Part shown: in pieces, positions 8,486 to 17,849 of the stretch
Layout: each line of letters opens with the position of its first letter
Position numbering within the stretch: the first letter of the stretch is position 1
Source: Roseibium sp.
GTDB lineage: Bacteria; Pseudomonadota; Alphaproteobacteria; Rhizobiales; Stappiaceae
NCBI GenBank assembly: GCA_017643925.1
Contig: JAEPML010000003.1
Span: 310,001 to 374,000, forward strand
Direction: 5' to 3'
DNA: 64,000 nt
Translations under genes and position numbers: made by a program
Notes under the pieces: model-generated
Seen by the model: the letters and a program-made list of their open reading frames with translations, nothing else
Told to the model about the DNA's origin: nothing
The model's database searches: none

Positions 8486-9670
8486 TTAAGCCAGCGACTT
8501 GCGTGGATCAAAGGCGTCGCGAACAGCTTCGCCGATGAATATCAAAAGACTGAGCATCAGAGAGATCACGACAAAACCGGTGATGCCCAGCCACGGGGCC
8601 TGCAGATTGTTCTTGCCCTGGGCCAGCAATTCACCGAGCGATGCGGACCCCGGAGGCAATCCAAAGCCCAGGAAATCCAGGGCCGTCAGCGTCGTGATCG
8701 AACCGTTCAGGATGAAGGGCATGAATGTCAGCGTCGCGACCATGGCGTTGGGCAACAGGTGCCGCCACATGATCACCGGATTGGAAACCCCCAGGGCGCG
8801 CGCGGCCGATATGTATTCAAAATTCCGCCCCCTCAGGAACTCGGCCCTGACGACACCCACCAGCGCCACCCAGGAGAAGGCGAGCAGGATACCCAACAAT
8901 GTCCAGAAGCCTGGAACAAGGAACGAGGAAACGATCAGGATCAGGTAGAGCGTCGGGACCGCCGACCACATTTCGATGAAACGCTGGAACAACAGGTCGA
9001 TCCAACCGCCATAGTAGCCCTGGACCGCACCGGCAGCGATGCCGATCACCGAGGATGCCAATGTCAGCGTCAATCCGAAGAGAACGGAAATTCGGAAACC
9101 GTAGACAAGACGTGCGAGAACGTCGCGGCCCTGATCATCCGTGCCGAGCCAGTTCCAGTTCCCGACTACGCAATTGGGATCTTCCACACCAAGGGGATAA
9201 CGCGAGCACCGCTCCTCCTTGCTCATCGTCCAGGAGGGCGGCGCGGGTGCCGGAACCGGTATCTCGTTGTTCACCGTGCGATAGGAATAGCGGACCGGTG
9301 GCCAGAGCATCCAGCCATCGGCATTGATCTCGTCCTGAATGAAAGGATCCCGGTAGTCCGTGACGGCCAGAAAGCCGCCGAATTTTTCCTCGGGGTAGTT
9401 CACGAAGACGGGGGTCAGCAGCTCCCCCTTGTAGGACACCAGGATCGGCCGATCATTCGTCAGGAATTCCGCAAACATTGCCATCGTGAACAGGACGAGG
9501 AAAATCCAGAGGGATTTGTAACCGCGTCCGTTCGCACGAAAATTGGCCCAGCGCCTCTGGTTGAGCGGTGACAATTGCCACTTCCTGCGGGATTGATCGC
9601 CTGTCGCATCGCCCGCCCCGGGGTTGTTCCGGCTCATGATGTCCGGACGGTTTTCAACCTTGCTGTCCAT
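8486..9670 (-). CDS. yejE: Peptide ABC transporter permease (YejE)
   Basis: Second inner-membrane permease of the Yej importer. 394 residues with an extended N-terminus (about 50 polar residues, then a first membrane segment), a large periplasmic loop between the first two membrane segments (typical of YejE/DppC-type permeases), and the EAA-like coupling loop EYISAARALGVSNPVIMWRH. A GGGAGGT ribosome binding site lies nine bases before the ATG, which sits three bases after the yejB stop. Confidence 0.93.
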   Translation of the reverse strand: MDSKVENRPDIMSRNNPGAGDATGDQSRRKWQLSPLNQRRWANFRANGRGYKSLWIFLVLFTMAMFAEFLTNDRPILVSYKGELLTPVFVNYPEEKFGGFLAVTDYRDPFIQDEINADGWMLWPPVRYSYRTVNNEIPVPAPAPPSWTMSKEERCSRYPLGVEDPNCVVGNWNWLGTDDQGRDVLARLVYGFRISVLFGLTLTLASSVIGIAAGAVQGYYGGWIDLLFQRFIEMWSAVPTLYLILIVSSFLVPGFWTLLGILLAFSWVALVGVVRAEFLRGRNFEYISAARALGVSNPVIMWRHLLPNAMVATLTFMPFILNGSITTLTALDFLGFGLPPGSASLGELLAQGKNNLQAPWLGITGFVVISLMLSLLIFIGEAVRDAFDPRKSLA

Positions 9671-9673
9671 CGA

Positions 9674-10795
9674 TCAGACCTCCCGGCTTTCGAAGTCGAT
9701 CCGCGGATCGATCCAGGTGTAGGTCAGATCGGATATCAGTCCGACAATCAGTCCCAATAGCGAGAAGACGTAGAGCGTCGCAAAGACAACTGCATAATCA
9801 CGGTTGATGACCGATTCGAACCCGAGCAAGCCCAATCCATCGAGCGAGAAGATCGTTTCGATCAGCAGGGACCCTGCAAAGAAGGACGAGATGAATGCGC
9901 CTGGGAAACCGGCCACGACGATCAGCATCGCGTTGCGGAACACATGCCCGTAGAGAACTTGCCGCTCGTTCAGACCCTTCGCCCGCGCCGTGATCACGTA
10001 TTGCTTGCGGATTTCGTCGAGGAACGAGTTCTTGGTCAGGAGCGTCAACGTGGCGAAGGCCGACAGGACCATGGCCGTCAAGGGCAATGTCAGGTGCCAG
10101 AAATAGTCCAGTATCCGGGCCGGCCATGACAGCTCTTCCCAATTGTCGGATGTCAGGCCGCGCAAGGGGAACCAGTCCCAGAACGACCCGCCTGCAAAGA
10201 GCACGATCAGGAGAACCGCAAACAGGAAGCCGGGAATGGCATAGGCCACGATAATGATTGCCGACGTCCAGACGTCGAACTTGGATCCGTCAGCAACAGC
10301 CTTCTTGATGCCGAGTGGAATGGATATCAGATAGGAAATCAGCGTCATCCAGATCCCGAGCGAAATCGAAACTGGAAGTTTTTCCGCGATGAGATCAATG
10401 ATCTTGACGTCTCGGAAGTAACTCTCGCCAAAGTCGAACCGGGCATAGTTCCACAGCATCGTCAGGAACCGCTCAAGGGGGGGCTTGTCAAAGCCGAACT
10501 GGGCTTCCAGTTCCTTGATGAATTCCGGATCGAGCCCCTGTGCACCCCGGTATTTGGATGTCACGCTGTCGGACGCTATTCCGCTTCCGCCAGAAGCATC
10601 ATTGCCGCCGCCGACCATATCACCACCTCCGCCGCTGATCCTTGCGGTGGCGGACACGTCCGTTCCCTGCAGCTGGGCGATAACCCGCTCAACCGGCCCC
10701 CCCGGAGCGAACTGGATGATGACAAAGTTGATCGCCATGATTCCGACCAGCGTCGGTATCATCAAAAGCAATCGACGTAAGATATAGGCGCCCAT
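9674..10795 (-). CDS. yejB: Peptide ABC transporter permease (YejB)
   Basis: First permease of the Yej importer. 373 residues, starting [19 protein letters not shown], as in DppB/OppB permeases; a large periplasmic region (about 30-130) contains a Gly/Ser-rich stretch ([18 protein letters not shown]) seen in YejB proteins; the cytoplasmic coupling motif is [20 protein letters not shown]. The gene lies 65 bases after yejA with the same polarity. Confidence 0.93.
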   Translation of the reverse strand: MGAYILRRLLLMIPTLVGIMAINFVIIQFAPGGPVERVIAQLQGTDVSATARISGGGGDMVGGGNDASGGSGIASDSVTSKYRGAQGLDPEFIKELEAQFGFDKPPLERFLTMLWNYARFDFGESYFRDVKIIDLIAEKLPVSISLGIWMTLISYLISIPLGIKKAVADGSKFDVWTSAIIIVAYAIPGFLFAVLLIVLFAGGSFWDWFPLRGLTSDNWEELSWPARILDYFWHLTLPLTAMVLSAFATLTLLTKNSFLDEIRKQYVITARAKGLNERQVLYGHVFRNAMLIVVAGFPGAFISSFFAGSLLIETIFSLDGLGLLGFESVINRDYAVVFATLYVFSLLGLIVGLISDLTYTWIDPRIDFESREV

Positions 10796-10860
10796 GGAGT
10801 TCGTGCGTTCCCTTTATTTCTTGGCCTTCTGAAACGGACCGGAGGTGATACCCCGAGAGC

Positions 10861-12765
10861 TTACCCGGCTTTGCCGAGTTTTTCTGCCTTTTCCTGGTCA
10901 ATCCACCAGAGATCCTCGATCGGGAACGCATAGCGCGGCGGTTCGGCAGGAAAACCGAACATGTCCCAGATCGCAACCGTGTGAATGGGCTTGTTCCATT
11001 GCGGCACCCAGTAATGGCCGGACCTCAGAACACGATCCAGGGCCCGCGCCGCGACAACCATCTGCTGACGCGTTTCCGCACCCAGGGCCTTGTCCATCAG
11101 GGCATCGATGACAGGATCGGAAATGCCGGCGATGTTATAGGTACCGGGTGTTGCCGCAGCCTTGGAGCCCCAGGACGTGCGGATTGTTTCCGACAGGGTC
11201 GGCGACAGCGAATAACGCCGTGAACACACGTCGAAATCATAGTCGTTCAACCGCGACTGATATTGCGCAGGATCGACCAGACGGAAGCTGGCATCGATGC
11301 CAAGGCGCCCGAGGTTCTTGATGAACGGATTGGTGATCCGCTCGAAGGCCTGCGAGTTGTTCAGGAACTCGATCTTCAACTGGTTCCCGTCCGGACCGAT
11401 CAGGGCCGAGCCGTCGCGTTTGTATCCCGCTTCGCTGAGCAGCTTGCTGGCCTCGCGCAACAGACTGCGGTCAAAGCCGGAACCGTCGCTGACGGGCTGC
11501 ACGTAGGCCGTTTCGAACACGCTCTCCGGCAGCTGGTCCCGGTACGGTTCAAGCAACGCGAGTTCGTCCGGCGGCGGCGCGCCTTCCGCCTTCATGTCCG
11601 AGTTTTCGAAGAAGGACTGTGTGCGCTGGTAAAGGTCGTAGAACAGGTTCTTGTTGGACCATTCGAAATCGAATGCGTAGCTGAGTGCCCGTCGCACCCT
11701 GGGGTCCTTGAACTTTTCCAGCCTTGTATTGATGAACCAGCCCTGGGCACCCGACGGCCTGCCGTCAGGGAATTCGTCGCGTATCACGCGCTGGTCCTCG
11801 ACAGCCGGGAAGTTGTACTCCGTTGCCCAGATCTTGGAGCTGAACTCTTCGCGATAGGTAACTTCGCCTTTCTTGAACGCTTCGAACCCGACCTGATAGT
11901 CCCGGTAGAAGTCGATGCGCAGAATGTCGAAGTTGCGTTGTCCGACCACGACCGGCAGGTCCTTGCCCCAATAGTCGGCAACACGGTTGTACTCGACATA
12001 GCGGCCCACCGCGTAGTCTCCAACCTTGTAGGGACCGGAGGATAGTGGCGCCGTCAAGGTGCTCTGTTTGAAATCATACGCAGTGTAGTAGCGCTTGGAC
12101 AGGATCGGCAGCCCCGCGACCACCAGAGGCAACTGGCGTGTCTGCTTGCCGGAGAAATGCAGCGCGACGCGATACTCTTCAAGAACTTCCGCGTCCTTGA
12201 GCTCCTGGATGTTCTGACTGATCTGCGGATGACCATCGGCTTTCAGGAGCATCAGCGAAAAAGCAACATCTTCCGCCGTCAGCTTGGACCCGTCATGGAA
12301 GCGGGCTTCCGGCCGCAGATCGAAAGTGTAGGTGTTGCCGTCTTCGGAAATCTCGACCGTTTCGGCAAGCAGACCGTACATGGCGTCCGGCTCGTCCCAG
12401 GCGCGCACCATGAGCGTGTCGTAACACAGTTCCATGCGCGGGGGCGCATCGCCTTTCAGGATGAAGGAATTGAACGAATTGAAGGTGCGCGCGTTCTGGT
12501 TATAGGCCCAGGACGGGGCCTGGAAAATGAACTTGCCACCCTTTGGCGCTTCCGGATTCACATAGTCGAAATGCTTGAAGTCCGGCGCATATTTGAGTTC
12601 ACCAAACACCGAGAGGCCGTGCCGTGGTCCGGTGCCGGCTGCGCTGGCAGCCGCCCAAACGGGTGAAGCAAGCCCGGTGGCAAGACCTGGCGAAAGCGCT
12701 GCAAGTCCAGCCGCTCCCGTCAGTTTCAACAAGCGTCTGCGCGACGGAGAGATCACTGCGTTCAT
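10861..12765 (-). CDS. yejA: Extracellular solute-binding protein of the Yej transporter, with a Tat-type signal
   Basis: Periplasmic peptide-binding protein of family 5 (634 residues) delivering substrate to YejBEF. The N-terminus PSRRRLLKLTGAAGLAAL is a twin-arginine signal, so export may be folded via Tat. The mature start HGLSVFGELKYAPDFKHFDYVNPEAPKGG is the YejA-type signature. The ATG overlaps the stop of the upstream binding-protein gene by four bases (ATGA), so the pair is coupled. E. coli yejABEF has only one such gene; here there are two, and specificity cannot be told from sequence. Confidence 0.92.
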   Translation of the reverse strand: MNAVISPSRRRLLKLTGAAGLAALSPGLATGLASPVWAAASAAGTGPRHGLSVFGELKYAPDFKHFDYVNPEAPKGGKFIFQAPSWAYNQNARTFNSFNSFILKGDAPPRMELCYDTLMVRAWDEPDAMYGLLAETVEISEDGNTYTFDLRPEARFHDGSKLTAEDVAFSLMLLKADGHPQISQNIQELKDAEVLEEYRVALHFSGKQTRQLPLVVAGLPILSKRYYTAYDFKQSTLTAPLSSGPYKVGDYAVGRYVEYNRVADYWGKDLPVVVGQRNFDILRIDFYRDYQVGFEAFKKGEVTYREEFSSKIWATEYNFPAVEDQRVIRDEFPDGRPSGAQGWFINTRLEKFKDPRVRRALSYAFDFEWSNKNLFYDLYQRTQSFFENSDMKAEGAPPPDELALLEPYRDQLPESVFETAYVQPVSDGSGFDRSLLREASKLLSEAGYKRDGSALIGPDGNQLKIEFLNNSQAFERITNPFIKNLGRLGIDASFRLVDPAQYQSRLNDYDFDVCSRRYSLSPTLSETIRTSWGSKAAATPGTYNIAGISDPVIDALMDKALGAETRQQMVVAARALDRVLRSGHYWVPQWNKPIHTVAIWDMFGFPAEPPRYAFPIEDLWWIDQEKAEKLGKAG

Positions 12766-14642
12766 TTTGCCACTCCCGTCTTTGCCGCCCTTTCCTCGTC
12801 ATACCACCAGATGGTCGGGAAGCCGTGGGTGAACTCGGGAATGTTGTCCGGATGACCAAACCGGTCCCAGCGGGCGGTTCTGTAGATGTCCAGGTACCAC
12901 TGCGGCACCACGTAGTTTCCGTGCATCAGGACGCGGTCGAGTGCCCGTGTTGCGGCGATAAGCGTGTCACGATCCTCTGCAAACACCACCTTCTCGATGA
13001 GGGCATCGATGCCTTCGTCCTTGATGCCTGCATAGTTGCGCGATTGCGGTCGGTCGGCGGCCTCGGAGCCCCAGTAGTTACGCTGCTCGTTGCCAGGCGA
13101 CAGGGACTGTCCCCAGCCGAGGGTGGTCATGTCGAAGTCGAAGCTGCGAATCCGGTTGATGTATTGCGGCGTGTCCAGGATCCGCAATGTCAGGTCAATG
13201 CCGAGACGCTTCAGGTTCTTCGAATAGGGCAGAACATACCGTTCCGCGGTTGGTCCGTTGGAAATGAACTCGATCGTGAAAGGCTCGCCGGTCTTGCCGT
13301 CAACAAGCTTGCCGTTCTTGAGTTCGTAGCCCGCTTCCTTCAGCAGCCTGTTCGCTTCCCTGAGATTGGAGCGCAGCTTCTGCGGGTCTCCGCCAACCGG
13401 ATTCACGTATTCTTCGGTGAAGACCTTTTCCGGTATCAACTCCCGGACGCTTTCCAGAATCTCCAGTTCCTTTCCTTCCGGCAGCCCTGACTGCGCCAGG
13501 TCCGTGCCGGCAAAGTAGGAATTGATCCGCTTATACTGATCAAAGAAGGCGGTGCGATTGGTAGATTCAAAATCGAAGGCATAGTTCAGCGCTTGGCGCA
13601 CGCGTTCGTCCTGGAACTTTTCGCGGCGAAGATTGGGCACAAAGGCCTGCATGATGCCGCTGCCCTTGTCAGGGAATGTCTCCGTCACCAGGCGCCCTTC
13701 CCGGACTGCCGGCGTGTCATATTGGGTGGCCCAGTTTTTCGCGACGTTTTCCGAGCGCCAATCGAAGCGGTCGCCCTTGAAGGCTTCCAGCTGCACGACA
13801 CTGTCACGATAGGAATCGTAGCGAATTTCATCGAAATTGTTGGTTCCGACCCGGACCGGAACATCTTCGCCCCAATAGTCCTTCACGCGTTCAAAAACGA
13901 TCTGACGATTGGGTTCGAAACCCTTGATCTTGTAGGGCCCAGAACCAAGCGGCGGTTCCAGAGTCCCGGAAGCAATATCCCGCTGCTCGCCCTTGTCGTT
14001 GGTTCCGGTCCACCAGTGTTTCGGCATGATCAGAAGCTGGCCGACAATATGGGGGAGTTCGCGGTTGTTAGCCGTGTCGAATTCGAAACGCACAACGCCT
14101 CCCGGCAGCTCCTTCGCGTCCGTCACGTTCTGATAGTAGTATTTCTGCTGCGGGCTCAGCTCCACGGCGTTTTCGAACGACCAGATGACGTCTTCCGGCG
14201 TGATGGGTGCGCCGTCGTGCCATTTTGCGTCGGGGTTCAGCCGATACTCGACCCAGGAAAAGTCTTTCGGATAGCGCAACGCCTCGGCGATCAGTCCGTA
14301 TTGCGCGCTGATGTCAAACTCATCAAGCGAGGATTCCATCAAGGTGTCGTAGATGAGGCCAATGCCCGGTGCCGGGTTTCCCTTCGGCAGAATTGGATTG
14401 AAGGTGTCGAACCCGCCCGAGGTCGACAACCGCAAGAGCCCGCCCTTGGGGGCTTCTGGATTGACGTAGTCGAAATGCTTCGCGTCGGCACCGTATCTTG
14501 GATCTCCGGTCAAGGCCGTCGAATGGTGCCACTCGGGTTCTTCCGCCAGTGCGGGCACAGCGGACAGCCCCGCGAACACCAACGCTGCCGCCAGGGCAAT
14601 TCCCGTTGCAGACCTGTCGAAAGCGTTCCATTTGAAAACCAT
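12762..14642 (-). CDS. yejA: Second extracellular solute-binding protein of the Yej operon, with a Sec signal
   Basis: 626-residue family 5 binding protein, paralogous to the next gene: both share AKHFDYVNPEAPKGG or equivalent near the mature N-terminus, LxPxAKWHDG/RPEARFHDG in the middle, and RALDRVLxxGHYWVPQW/GNYVVPQW near the end. The N-terminus is an ordinary Sec signal (hydrophobic 14-31, cleavage after ALA). First gene of the operon: GGAG lies nine bases before the ATG. The order is this gene, yejA (Tat), yejB, yejE, yejF. Tandem binding proteins on one channel suggest a widened substrate range (inference). Confidence 0.9.
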   Translation of the reverse strand: MVFKWNAFDRSATGIALAAALVFAGLSAVPALAEEPEWHHSTALTGDPRYGADAKHFDYVNPEAPKGGLLRLSTSGGFDTFNPILPKGNPAPGIGLIYDTLMESSLDEFDISAQYGLIAEALRYPKDFSWVEYRLNPDAKWHDGAPITPEDVIWSFENAVELSPQQKYYYQNVTDAKELPGGVVRFEFDTANNRELPHIVGQLLIMPKHWWTGTNDKGEQRDIASGTLEPPLGSGPYKIKGFEPNRQIVFERVKDYWGEDVPVRVGTNNFDEIRYDSYRDSVVQLEAFKGDRFDWRSENVAKNWATQYDTPAVREGRLVTETFPDKGSGIMQAFVPNLRREKFQDERVRQALNYAFDFESTNRTAFFDQYKRINSYFAGTDLAQSGLPEGKELEILESVRELIPEKVFTEEYVNPVGGDPQKLRSNLREANRLLKEAGYELKNGKLVDGKTGEPFTIEFISNGPTAERYVLPYSKNLKRLGIDLTLRILDTPQYINRIRSFDFDMTTLGWGQSLSPGNEQRNYWGSEAADRPQSRNYAGIKDEGIDALIEKVVFAEDRDTLIAATRALDRVLMHGNYVVPQWYLDIYRTARWDRFGHPDNIPEFTHGFPTIWWYDEERAAKTGVAK

Positions 14643-14752
14643 CGGCTTCTCCGTCCCTTACCGGTTACGGCCCAAATCAAACAAGGGCTTTCCGTATAGT
14701 TTAGGGACCAGCCTACCAAACGTCACCTGCTGGTTGCCGAAATGACAGAAAT

Positions 14753-16189
14753 TTAACCCGCGGGAGAGGCCTCCGCCCCCTGAAATTTTCGGGATTTCTG
14801 CTTTGAACGTGCCTTGTCGGCATACATGCGGCCGTCGGCAACACGCAAAAGATCGTCAATCGTGACAGCGTCGCCGGGAAAACTTGCACTGCCGATACTT
14901 GCTTTCACATCTATGTGAGCACCGGCGTACTCAAAAACCTGTGTAACGCTTTGATGGATACGCGCAAGGAAGGAATCCTTCTGTTCCGTGCGCATGTTTC
15001 CGGGCGTCAGGACGATGAATTCGTCCCCCCCGACACGCGCCACCGTGTCCATCTGGCGAACCTGGGTCTGCAGCCGGTCGCCAATCTCGATCAGCAACTG
15101 GTCACCAACCGAATGTCCATAGTCGTCATTGATGGGTTTGAAGGCGTCCAGATCCACATAGAAGATTTCAAATCCCGCGCGGGAAAGCTCTGCCATGGCG
15201 ACAAGCTGCCGCATCCTGTCTTCCAGGAGGCGCCGGTTCGCGAGCCCGGTCAAAGGATCGTGCAGCGCCATCGCGCGCACCTTGTAGACTTCGCTGACCA
15301 GAAGGAACGCCATCGCGACAAAGATCAGCGATATTGCACCGCCGACAACATTCGCGGACCAGACTTCTTTTGCCGCGCTTGACCAGCCTGCATCCGGATA
15401 GCCGAGCAATTCCCACTGCAAGCCACCCGGCAAATGCAGCGGCAGAGAAATGTAATCCTTGTCCTGGAACGCGGCACTCCCGAACAAAGGTCCCTCGACG
15501 GGACTGGCGAGGTTCTTGTCCACGATGGCGACACGAATGCCGTCAACAACTTCCTTCACACCAGCAGCTGCCATGGTTTCGGCTTCGTCAAGCACCAGCG
15601 TGGCAACACCCCAGTAGGAGCGCGTTTCCATGGGTTCACCGGGAACAGTGGCCGGGAAAACCGGTATCCGGATCAAGAGCGCGCTGCCGCCCTGTACCAG
15701 TTCGAGCGGCCCGACAATCACGACCTCACGGCTGTCCATTGCCTTTTTGATGGCCGGCCATTGCGCTTTGTTCTGGCTGTAGTCCAGGCCTATTGCGGCC
15801 TGGTTTGGCTTGAGGGGGTAAACTGCCTGCAGAATATTGCCCGGAGCCAGGCCGATGGAACGGATCGCGGAATTCTCTTCGATCAACTCGGACGCAATTT
15901 CAAGATAGTCCGCTGCCTCGAACGGTCTATCGTGAAATTGCGCCACATAGGCCCTGATACCGAGACCATGCGCGACTGTCCTGCTGAACTCGCCTTCCAG
16001 GCGCGCCCTGACTTCCGACAGGCCCGCGGTGGCAGATCGTTTTTGCTGGGAGACCAGTTCACTGCGCACCAGCTGGCCCACATGGAGCGTTACTGCCATG
16101 CCGACGACGAAGCACACGATTGCAACTACGCATGCAACCCAAGTTCCATTCGAACTATAAAAAGGACTTCGCGTAAGATTCCTGCCCAT
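14753..16189 (-). CDS. Membrane-bound diguanylate cyclase with a CHASE sensor domain
   Basis: Makes cyclic-di-GMP in response to an external signal. 478 residues from the chosen start: membrane segment about 18-40; periplasmic CHASE domain about 65-270 (RSIGLAPGN, then VYPLKPNQAAIGLDY and REVVIVGPLELVQGG); second membrane segment about 280-300; GGDEF domain about 310-470 with DLDAFKPINDDYGH, an intact GGDEF at 387-391 and an RQMD inhibitory site at 378-381. An upstream in-frame ATG at 16222 overlaps the -10 box of the promoter and so would lie outside the transcript; the ATG at 16189 is preferred. No EAL domain. Confidence 0.9.
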   Translation of the reverse strand: MGRNLTRSPFYSSNGTWVACVVAIVCFVVGMAVTLHVGQLVRSELVSQQKRSATAGLSEVRARLEGEFSRTVAHGLGIRAYVAQFHDRPFEAADYLEIASELIEENSAIRSIGLAPGNILQAVYPLKPNQAAIGLDYSQNKAQWPAIKKAMDSREVVIVGPLELVQGGSALLIRIPVFPATVPGEPMETRSYWGVATLVLDEAETMAAAGVKEVVDGIRVAIVDKNLASPVEGPLFGSAAFQDKDYISLPLHLPGGLQWELLGYPDAGWSSAAKEVWSANVVGGAISLIFVAMAFLLVSEVYKVRAMALHDPLTGLANRRLLEDRMRQLVAMAELSRAGFEIFYVDLDAFKPINDDYGHSVGDQLLIEIGDRLQTQVRQMDTVARVGGDEFIVLTPGNMRTEQKDSFLARIHQSVTQVFEYAGAHIDVKASIGSASFPGDAVTIDDLLRVADGRMYADKARSKQKSRKFQGAEASPAG

Positions 16190-16220
16190 TAGATCTTTAC
16201 TCGTCGAAAGCCACCCGATC

Positions 16221-16249
16221 ATTATACTACGTAGCGTAAGACATGTTAA
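16221..16249 (-). promoter_or_regulatory. Promoter of the CHASE-GGDEF gene
   Basis: The minus strand reads TTAACA (16249-16244), 17 bases, then a perfect TATAAT (16226-16221), in an AT-rich stretch. The start of transcription is expected near 16214, about 25 bases before the ATG at 16189. This decides the start codon of the downstream gene. Confidence 0.65.
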
Positions 16250-16267
16250 TTTTTCATATAATTCAAA

Positions 16268-16298
16268 TAAAGAAGCCGGGCTTTTGGCCCGGCTTCTG
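16268..16298 (-). terminator. Terminator after the cytochrome c gene
   Basis: On the minus strand, GAAGCCGGGC-CAAAA-GCCCGGCTTC is a perfect 10-bp stem with a 5-base loop, followed by TTTATTT. It lies about 40 bases past the cytochrome stop and before the promoter of the GGDEF gene. Confidence 0.8.
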
Positions 16299-16335
16299 TT
16301 TGATGACTTTCCGTCATCCTAGTTATTTATAAGTA

Positions 16336-16887
16336 TTACTCTGACGGAAGCGGCTTTGGCGCGCCAGATTGTTCACGAAGGTATGCAATCAGGTCTGCAC
16401 GCTCTTGCGGTTTACGCAAGCCAGCGAAGCCCATGCTCGTTCCGGAAAGGTATTTCTTCGGAGCTGCCAGGAAGTTATCGAGCCCTTCGTAGGTCCATTC
16501 CGGGTTCTCCGTGCCGTAGGCCTGCATTGCAGAGGAATACCCGAAGCCATCATGGCCACCCGGCAAACGGCCGACGATGTCCCAAAGTGCCGGTCCAACC
16601 TTGTTGGCACCACCCTCGTCAAAGGTGTGACAGGCTACGCACTTTTTCGCGACCTTCTCACCATCCGTTGCGGATGCAGCAAGCAGCCGCTCCGAAATCG
16701 GCACAACATCGGGAACCGCTGAGACCTCGGAAGTCGAGTCCGGCGCAGACGCCAGAACGATCTCATATCCGGGCTTGCCCGGAATAGTCGGTCTAAAGAT
16801 TTCGTCGGAAACAAATCCAACACCCATTACCAAAATCAGGACCATCAAAACCGCACCTGCGATCTTGTTTAGCGTGAAGGAATCCAT
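16336..16887 (-). CDS. Membrane-anchored class I cytochrome c (CycM/c552-like)
   Basis: Electron carrier between the bc1 complex and a terminal oxidase. 183 residues: an uncleaved N-terminal anchor (MDSFTLNKIAGAVLMVLILV), a linker rich in Ala/Ser/Pro, then one heme c domain with CVACH as the covalent site and a candidate axial Met in GTSMGFAGL. The start was set at MDSFTLNK because GGAGAGA precedes it directly; a longer frame begins at 16908. Divergent from kdsB, as in other Rhizobiales (recalled). CycM is the closest named relative. Confidence 0.88.
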   Translation of the reverse strand: MDSFTLNKIAGAVLMVLILVMGVGFVSDEIFRPTIPGKPGYEIVLASAPDSTSEVSAVPDVVPISERLLAASATDGEKVAKKCVACHTFDEGGANKVGPALWDIVGRLPGGHDGFGYSSAMQAYGTENPEWTYEGLDNFLAAPKKYLSGTSMGFAGLRKPQERADLIAYLREQSGAPKPLPSE

Positions 16888-17087
16888 TCTCTCCGGCTCC
16901 AAGCTCATACGCGCCCGGGCCCGTCACAACAGTGTAGCGAGCCCTATCAGCTTCTAGAAGTTTGCCGGAACCTACAAATTTTTTGACCTTGCTGTCCATA
17001 GCTTTAAAAGGGCATCAGATATGACAAACGGACGCGGCTGGTGTTTTTCACAATTTTGCCGGTCCACTTTGCAGATTGGAGACCTGA

Positions 17088-17822
17088 TTGACCGCCGCAC
17101 TCGTCATCATCCCCGCGCGCCTGGCCGCCACTCGCCTTCCGCGCAAGCCGCTGGCGGATATCGGCGGAAAACCAATGATCGTGCGTGTTCTGGACCAGGC
17201 CCGAAACGCAGATATTGGGCCGGTAACCGTTGCCTGCGACAACCAGGATGTCGCCGACGCGGTTCGGGACCATGGTGGCAACGCCGTCATGACGGATCCG
17301 GACCATGCATCCGGCTCCGATCGCATTCAGGAAGCCGCTGAGCGCGTCGATCCGGACGGCAAGTTCGATTACATCCTGAATGTACAGGGCGATGTTCCCC
17401 TGATCGAACCTGAAGCGATTCGCGCAGCATTTGCGCCATTGAGCATTGCGGAGGTGTCCATCGGCACGATCATGACCGAACTCAGGGACCTCGAGTTTCG
17501 GGACAACCCGAATTTCGTGAAGGCGGTCACGACGCCCAATGGCCAGGGTCACCATCGTGCCCTCTACTTCACGCGCGCGACCGCACCGCACGGCGACGGG
17601 CCGCTCTTTCATCACATCGGCATCTATGCCTATCGGCGCGGGGCGCTGGCAAAATTTGTCCAAATGCCACCGTCCCCGCTTGAAATGCGGGAGAAGCTCG
17701 AACAGCTACGTGCCCTCGAAGCCGGTATGCGCATCGACGTGTCAATCATTGACAGCGCACCCATGGATGTGAATACGCCAGAAGATCTAGAACGCGCCCG
17801 CGCGGCATACCAAACCTCTTGA
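17088..17822 (+). CDS. kdsB: 3-deoxy-manno-octulosonate cytidylyltransferase (TTG start)
   Basis: Activates Kdo as CMP-Kdo for lipid A/core lipopolysaccharide synthesis. 244 residues: IIPARLAATRLPRKPLADIGGKPMI at the N-terminus (nucleotide-binding signature), ASGSDRI for CTP/metal binding, NVQGDVPLI and HIGIYAYRR, all canonical KdsB motifs. The start codon is TTG, with GGAG eight to ten bases upstream; no in-frame ATG fits the conserved N-terminus. First gene of a kdsB-pheA-sugar kinase group with gaps of 27 and 32 bases. Confidence 0.95.
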   Translation: MTAALVIIPARLAATRLPRKPLADIGGKPMIVRVLDQARNADIGPVTVACDNQDVADAVRDHGGNAVMTDPDHASGSDRIQEAAERVDPDGKFDYILNVQGDVPLIEPEAIRAAFAPLSIAEVSIGTIMTELRDLEFRDNPNFVKAVTTPNGQGHHRALYFTRATAPHGDGPLFHHIGIYAYRRGALAKFVQMPPSPLEMREKLEQLRALEAGMRIDVSIIDSAPMDVNTPEDLERARAAYQTS

Positions 17823-17849
17823 ACCAGGCTGCCGTCAGGCAGGAAGACA

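Noticed and set aside
7021-9571. Long plus-strand frames across the yej operon
   Set aside because: Shadows of yejF and yejE, which have full ABC signatures and good ribosome binding sites on the minus strand.
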